A stretch of 40,083 nucleotides of DNA from Myxococcales bacterium. GTDB taxonomy: Bacteria > Myxococcota_A > Polyangia > JAAYKL01. The translations under genes were made by a program, and so were the position numbers. The first letter of the stretch is position 1; every line of letters starts with the position of its first letter. Positions 33,622 through 40,083 of this stretch are shown here, piece after piece. The notes beneath the pieces are model-generated. The model was not told the DNA's origin. It saw only the letters and a list, made by a program, of their open reading frames with translations, and ran no database searches. The stretch is taken from positions 1 through 40,083 of the forward strand of contig JAAYKL010000103.1 of NCBI GenBank assembly GCA_012522445.1. Direction: 5' to 3'.

Positions 33622-35591
33622 TGGCACCGCGCACACCACATGCCATCGTCATCGGTGCTGGCCTCGGCGGCCTCAGCGCGGCCTTGCACTTGGCCAAAAA
33701 AGGCCTGCGCATCACCGTGCTTGAGAAACAACCCCGCGTCGGTGGTTACGCCCAAAACTACATGCGCAGCGGCTTCGACTTCGATGTCTCGCTCCACGTG
33801 CTGGCGGCCATGAACCCCGAGGGCGGTCTCTACCAGTTGCTCGACCACCTACAGGTGTTGCCCAAACTCGACATCATCCCGCACCACCCCATGTTCGCTG
33901 CGGAGTTTCCCGACGCCGAATACCACCTGCCCGCTCCAGCCGATCAAGCGGGGGCGTATCTCAAGCAGCGCTTCCCCGGCGAGGCGAAGGGCATCGACCA
34001 ATACCTCGACACCGTGAAGCGCATCGTGGCCGACAACACCCAGCTCTTCTGGTCCGGCGACGTCGACATCCACAATTTCTTTCCGGCGCGCTTCTTCAAA
34101 AAGACTTACACCGACCTGCTCAACGATTGCACCCGCGAGCCCAAGCTTCACGGACTCCTCGGTCAACTGTGGCAATCCACGGGACTGCCCAATGATCTGT
34201 GCGCGGCCAACTGGGCGGCCGAGGTCTTCGGCTCGCACATCTTAAGCGGCAACTACTATTTGCGCGGTGGCGGCCAAGCCCTCTCCAACGCCATGGCCCG
34301 CACCATTCACGAGGCCGGCGGCACCGTTCGCACCAGCGCCCTGGTTACGCGTATCCGCCTCAAGGACAAGCGCGTCCAAGGCGTGGAACTCGCCACCGGC
34401 GAAGTACTGGACGCCGATTTTATCGTCGCCAACGCAAATCCCTTTGAAGTCTATTTCAACCTCATCGGCGCCGAGCACCTGCACCGCGCCATCCCCTTTA
34501 AGCTCAACCAGCTCGCGCTCTCGAGCTCGCTCATCACCATCTACTTAGGGCTCGATCGCCCCGGCAGCGATGCGGGCCTCACCGATCACACGCGCTTTAT
34601 CAACTTCTCCTACGACAACCACGACGCCTATCGCCGCGCCCTCTCCGAACAATATGACCGCACAGACTACCTCGTCAGCGACTACACCGCTCCCGGCGGG
34701 GACACGCACCCAACGGAAAAAGGCATCGCACAAATCCTCGAGCTGGCCGACGGCGCTCCCTGGACCGATATCTCCCAGGAAGCCTACCGCGACAAAAAGC
34801 AGCGCGTCATCGACACCATTCTGCGCAAGGTCGAGCGCCGCTACCCCAAGCTCATCTCCGCCATCGAAGTCGTGGAAGCCGCCACGCCGCGCAGTCTGGC
34901 CCGCTACTCCCGCAACCCCAAGGGAGCGGTGTACGGATTTGCCCAAACCCCCGACCAGGCCGACAACTGGCGCATGAGCGTGGCCTCGGTGGTTGGCGGG
35001 CTCTACTTCGCCGGTGCCTGGGGCCGAGGCGGAGGCGGAGGCTACATGGGCACCATCGTCAACGGACGCGTGGCCGCCATGCAGGTGCTGAGCCGTGAAC
35101 GCCTATCGTCCCTTGTCGACGTCCGCATTCCGGTGTGGACCGACGCCCATCCCGCACCCACCGCGACCGGCTCTTCCTCTGTCATGGTTGCGCCTGCCGA
35201 TGCCGCAGCCGAAACACATCCCGCATACCGGGTCGCCCCCGAAGACCTCCACCCCACCGGAGAGTTGGCACCCCACGCCTGTTTGCGCCTCGCCGAAGCG
35301 GCCACTTCCGCCCACATCACTGCGCAGCGCGCCGCCCTTGCCCAGCTCTGGCCCAGTTTCGACGCCCAACGCCCCTGGCACACCGCCTTCTTCCAACTGC
35401 GCCTGCAGAGTGTGCCCTTTGTGGTGCTCCCCGCCCAAGGCGAGGTTCACACCGTCGTGGACTTCGAGGCCAAAGAACCCGGCAAAGGCAGCGTCGCCAT
35501 CACCCTCACCGCGGCAAACAACCAAAAGATCGCCAGCGTCCAAGGACGCGTCCTCATCCGCCAGTTGCCCCAGCGGCCCGACACTGTGTGA
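33621..35591 (+). CDS. CrtISO/RetSat-like flavoprotein with an extra C-terminal domain
   Basis: 656-residue FAD enzyme of the phytoene desaturase / carotenoid isomerase / retinol saturase superfamily. The N-terminal motif is VIGAGLGGLSAALHLAKKG, then VLEKQPRVGGYAQNY; the C-terminal FAD part is VVGGLYFAGAWGRGGGGGYMGTIVNGRVAA (about 455-485). The usual family ends near 500; here about 160 residues follow after a Pro/Ala linker. The last 105 (about 545-656) have a helix and a strand set ending VHTVVDFEAKEP...GSVAITLTAANNQKIASVQGRVLIRQL, which reads like a hotdog thioesterase fold (inference, no active-site call). Coupled to the rubredoxin-like oxidoreductase, so a lipid or polyene saturation or desaturation reaction is plausible. 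Confidence 0.8.
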   Translation: MAPRTPHAIVIGAGLGGLSAALHLAKKGLRITVLEKQPRVGGYAQNYMRSGFDFDVSLHVLAAMNPEGGLYQLLDHLQVLPKLDIIPHHPMFAAEFPDAEYHLPAPADQAGAYLKQRFPGEAKGIDQYLDTVKRIVADNTQLFWSGDVDIHNFFPARFFKKTYTDLLNDCTREPKLHGLLGQLWQSTGLPNDLCAANWAAEVFGSHILSGNYYLRGGGQALSNAMARTIHEAGGTVRTSALVTRIRLKDKRVQGVELATGEVLDADFIVANANPFEVYFNLIGAEHLHRAIPFKLNQLALSSSLITIYLGLDRPGSDAGLTDHTRFINFSYDNHDAYRRALSEQYDRTDYLVSDYTAPGGDTHPTEKGIAQILELADGAPWTDISQEAYRDKKQRVIDTILRKVERRYPKLISAIEVVEAATPRSLARYSRNPKGAVYGFAQTPDQADNWRMSVASVVGGLYFAGAWGRGGGGGYMGTIVNGRVAAMQVLSRERLSSLVDVRIPVWTDAHPAPTATGSSSVMVAPADAAAETHPAYRVAPEDLHPTGELAPHACLRLAEAATSAHITAQRAALAQLWPSFDAQRPWHTAFFQLRLQSVPFVVLPAQGEVHTVVDFEAKEPGKGSVAITLTAANNQKIASVQGRVLIRQLPQRPDTV

Positions 35592-35594
35592 AAA

Positions 35595-37466
35595 CTATTT
35601 TTTGAACAAGGCGTGCAGATCGGCCAAGGCCTCGCTGCGGCTCTTCTTTTGCTCGCGGTCCCGCGACGGCGTTGGCCCGGAACCCATGCCGCGCCCTTCG
35701 TCGGTGCGCCCCGAGACATCGCGGCTGGGCGTCTCTTCGGCGCCTTCACCACCGGATGGCGGCGGGCGAGGGGAAAAGAAAGAGTCGGCGCGCGCCAGAT
35801 CAGCGGCTTGTGAGCGAAAGCCGCCGCGCTCCGGGCGGGTGGGCAATGCCGAGGCGGGGATCAACGACAGGGCGATGCGGTTTTTTTCGGGGATGACATC
35901 GAGCACACGCGCATTGACGCTTTGTCCCACGCGCACCACCTGCGAGGGCTCCTCGACAAACTCCACCGCCAACTGCGAAATGTGGATCATGGCCTCGGTG
36001 GACAGGCCGATGTTTACGAAGGCGCCGAAGCGCGTGAGATTGGTAATGACGCCATCCACCATCATGCCGGGCTTGAGATCGCGCATGGTGCGCACCATGG
36101 GGTTGAGGCGCTTGGAACGCAGGTGGGCAGTGCGCGACGCCGGATAGCTTCGTGCCGCCGCACCGGGGGATGGGGCCTCCGCGTGCTTGAGCCCCAGGGT
36201 GGAGAGCAGCAGGGCTTCGTCGAGGGCGTCTCCGAGGGCCGCCGGATCGAGATCGGCGCTGTATTCGCCGAGCCCCAAAGATTCGGCAGACACCTTGGGC
36301 CACTCCCGTTTGGGGAACATGGCGCGTCGGCCGAGCACCACCGCGCTCTTCACCGCGGCAGATACCGGCATGTCGATTAAGTCGCGGGCCTCGCGCACAG
36401 CCGCGGGCAACACGCGCACCACGGGCACATCGCCCGCATCAGCCACGGCGTCATTTAGGGCGCGCAGGCGTTCTCCGTCGACGGCGTTGACTGGCAGCAC
36501 CACGGCCTGGGGTTCGTGGGCAGCAAAGCACTGCGACAAGGTAGCGTGCCCATCTGCCGAAGCGGGCCACTCGTCGTGGGCCAATAGCTTTCCTTTGGCT
36601 GACAAGAGCGCGCAACCCACCGGACGGGTGGTGCCCCCCACGTAAAGGGCGAGCACTTTGTCCGCCAACAGCGGCGGGGCTTCAAAGAGGCTCATGTAGG
36701 CGCGCTGGGCGGTTTCAATGGCGGCGTCCATGGCGACTTGATCCATCTGGTGTCGCACTGTGGCGCGCAGGTCGTCCATGACCAGCTCGGCCAAAATGGC
36801 TTGCTCGGTGCGCCCCTGCGCCGACAGCCCCAAGGCGGGCATTGCCGCTCGCGCCTGCGTCAGCAGGTCGTCGTGGGGCAGCACCAAATCGATAATGAGT
36901 ACGCCAGCGCGTTCGCCCCGGCGGGCCGCCAACCACGTGTAATTGCGCACTTCCGACAGGGGCTCTTTGGCAAAACAGGCGCCCTCAAACTGGGCGGCGT
37001 CCGGATGCGATGGATTGATGAAGGAGCACGTGGCCAAACTGCGCTGCACGGCGAGGGAGACGCAGGCGTTCCAGAGGGCCAAGTGGGCGTCCACGGCCTG
37101 GGTCCAGGCGGCCAAGTGCGGATATCCCGAGCGCTGACACATGCGCGCTACGCGCTCCAAGGCGTGCAGCTCGTGCGGCCAAGCGGTGTTTTGCAAGCTG
37201 GTGTCCGGCAGCGTGAGGCGCGACTGGGCCAAGGTGCGACGGGTTTCGCGAAAGGCCTTGCGCCACGCTTCGTACTGGATATAGGCCCGCGACAGTTTTT
37301 GCAGGTGCACCAGGGGAAACGCCGCCAGCAGGGGATCTTTGGTGGTGAGCAACGCCCGCATGGAGCGATGTTTTTCGAGGGCGCGCGCCAAACGGGACAG
37401 GGCCGCCCTATCGCATGTGTCGTACAGATCGCGGTTCAACCGCTTGAGCAGTTCAACAAAATCCAT
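35595..37466 (-). CDS. Reduced Tex-like protein with S1 RNA-binding domain
   Basis: 623 residues. The N-terminal half is helical and matches no strict motif, with weak resemblance to the Tex N-terminal region. About 265-395 looks like the YqgF RNase H-like domain of Tex (KVLALYVGGTTRPVGCALLSAKGKLLAHDEW). The S1 domain (464 to about 535) is clear: LKPGMMVDGVITNLTRFGAFVNIG, then IHISQL and VNARVLDVIPEKNRIALSL. The helix-hairpin-helix part of full Tex (over 700 residues) is shortened. The last 75 residues are disordered, rich in Arg/Ser/Pro/Glu. It is downstream of a DUF1566 lipoprotein (75-base gap) and ends 4 bases from the convergent flavoprotein gene. Confidence 0.75.
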   Translation of the reverse strand: MDFVELLKRLNRDLYDTCDRAALSRLARALEKHRSMRALLTTKDPLLAAFPLVHLQKLSRAYIQYEAWRKAFRETRRTLAQSRLTLPDTSLQNTAWPHELHALERVARMCQRSGYPHLAAWTQAVDAHLALWNACVSLAVQRSLATCSFINPSHPDAAQFEGACFAKEPLSEVRNYTWLAARRGERAGVLIIDLVLPHDDLLTQARAAMPALGLSAQGRTEQAILAELVMDDLRATVRHQMDQVAMDAAIETAQRAYMSLFEAPPLLADKVLALYVGGTTRPVGCALLSAKGKLLAHDEWPASADGHATLSQCFAAHEPQAVVLPVNAVDGERLRALNDAVADAGDVPVVRVLPAAVREARDLIDMPVSAAVKSAVVLGRRAMFPKREWPKVSAESLGLGEYSADLDPAALGDALDEALLLSTLGLKHAEAPSPGAAARSYPASRTAHLRSKRLNPMVRTMRDLKPGMMVDGVITNLTRFGAFVNIGLSTEAMIHISQLAVEFVEEPSQVVRVGQSVNARVLDVIPEKNRIALSLIPASALPTRPERGGFRSQAADLARADSFFSPRPPPSGGEGAEETPSRDVSGRTDEGRGMGSGPTPSRDREQKKSRSEALADLHALFKK

Positions 37467-37504
37467 GTTTGCTTCTTGTATGGCCTCTCTATCAAGCCGA
37501 GATG

Positions 37505-37527
37505 GTCTGCATTCGCATTTCGCAGAC
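37505..37527 (-). other. Inverted repeat between lipoprotein and Tex-like gene
   Basis: GTCTGC and GCAGAC form a perfect 6-bp stem with an 11-base loop in the 75-base gap. No T-run follows on the minus strand, so a terminator is not certain; it may reduce read-through or stabilise the transcript end. Confidence 0.35.
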
Positions 37528-37541
37528 GCCCAAAACCTTTG

Positions 37542-38134
37542 TTACTTGATTTCGCGCACGCAGCGCGCGCGACACTGACCCATCAAACGTAAAGGCAAAT
37601 CGTTCACAGCGCCAGTGGTAATTCCAACTATTATACCGCTTTTGGGGCCCGCATCGGTGGAAGTCCACATCACCAATTCTTCGTGGGCGAGCTGCTTGCT
37701 GTGAAAGGCCGCCAAGGCCTCTTCCTGTGTGGGCAGGCGCCAATCGCGAAAGCCGCCCAGGTCCAATTGGCGACAATAGTTGATCGCGGCGGCGCGATCG
37801 ATGTCCTTGCCGTTGTGTCCGCGTTGGACCATCAAGCCGGACACGGAGAAAAAGGGGTGCTCGGCTTCGGTATCCGCCGGCAATGGGACTTTGGCCTGTG
37901 CATCGCGACGTGCCTTTTCGGCCGCTAAAGCCGCCCGCGCTGCTGCGGCCACACACACGTCGTCCAGGCGACACCCCGGGTCTTCACAGTCCACCAGGCC
38001 ATTGCCATCATTGTCGATCTGATCGTCGCAGTCGCCGTCGCGCGTGCCCTCCGGAGAGCGAGAACAAGCCGTCCCCAGCAGCAACAACACGACCGCAAAG
38101 AGCCCGCGGCTGACATGCTTCCCAAAACACCTTT

Positions 38135-38138
<4 letters not shown>
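37542..38138 (-). CDS. DUF1566 (Lcl C-terminal-like) lipoprotein with acidic repeat motif
   Basis: 198 residues. The signal peptide ends at LLGTAC (Cys25). DGDCDDQIDNDGNGLVDCEDPGC (written here in part: DGDCDDQIDNDGNG) is a Cys/Asp-rich motif of the MopE-like type found in many surface proteins of delta-type bacteria and possibly calcium-binding. An Ala-rich helix follows, then a DUF1566 domain (about 95-195) with NYCRQLDLGGFRDWRLPTQEE and a C-terminal CRARCVREIK. Function is unknown; the domain occurs in adhesin-like proteins. The ATG overlaps the stop of the upstream histidine kinase. Confidence 0.82.
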
Positions 38139-40078
<1,940 letters not shown>

Positions 40079-40083
40079 ATCCT

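Overview
The window reads as chromosomal DNA of a Gram-negative, GC-moderate bacterium of the old 'Deltaproteobacteria' (Myxococcota or Bradymonadota-like). Grounds: many lipoproteins with Asp/Thr-rich low-complexity segments, a DUF507 protein, a CpaF/TadB/TadC set, TPR proteins with a C-terminal membrane domain, CotH-type lipoproteins, a MopE-like 'D-x-D-G' acidic motif and abundant two-component and c-di-GMP proteins. The lineage is inferred; no marker RNA gene lies inside the window. No CRISPR array, phage, IS element or tRNA was seen.

Layout. 1-215: the promoter, UP element and antitermination leader of a ribosomal RNA operon on the minus strand, with the 16S gene presumably just outside the left edge. 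285-3450 (minus): ribonuclease D followed by a family 9 glycoside hydrolase lipoprotein. 3656-8626 (plus): a tight run of carboxynorspermidine dehydrogenase, carboxynorspermidine decarboxylase, a thioredoxin-fold lipoprotein and a family 5 cellulase lipoprotein. 8647-11326 (plus): a good sigma-70 promoter with an overlapping inverted repeat, then a Cys-rich lipoprotein, a coiled-coil porin and a small PstS-like protein. 11360-16842: an HD-GYP response regulator (minus) divergent from two tandem membrane histidine kinases, followed by EpmA and (to 17726) a PAP2 phosphatase. 17756-19597 (minus): RsmI and an RpoH-type sigma factor. 19697-21452 (plus): RlmD-type rRNA methyltransferase, a small Cys-rich protein and a Trm112-like protein. 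21495-23768 (minus): a LacI-type sensor domain fused to GGDEF. 24072-28334 (plus): TPR protein, CotH-like lipoprotein, exonuclease III. 28491-29003: DUF507. 29142-32172: cpaF-tadB-tadC. 32287-35591: an FAD/NAD oxidoreductase carrying a rubredoxin-like tail, overlapping a CrtISO/RetSat-like flavoprotein with a C-terminal extension that may be a hotdog domain. 35595-40078 (minus): hybrid 7TM histidine kinase, DUF1566 lipoprotein and a reduced Tex/S1 protein.

Themes. Two secreted cellulases suggest use of plant or microbial glucans. Three histidine kinases, an HD-GYP protein and a sugar-sensor-like diguanylate cyclase point to c-di-GMP control; norspermidine is itself linked to c-di-GMP signalling in Vibrio, though no NspS/MbaA pair is seen here. 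Translation factors and rRNA modification (EpmA, RsmI, RlmD, Trm112, Tex-like) make a second theme. The least familiar unit is the two-gene redox module at 32287-35591.
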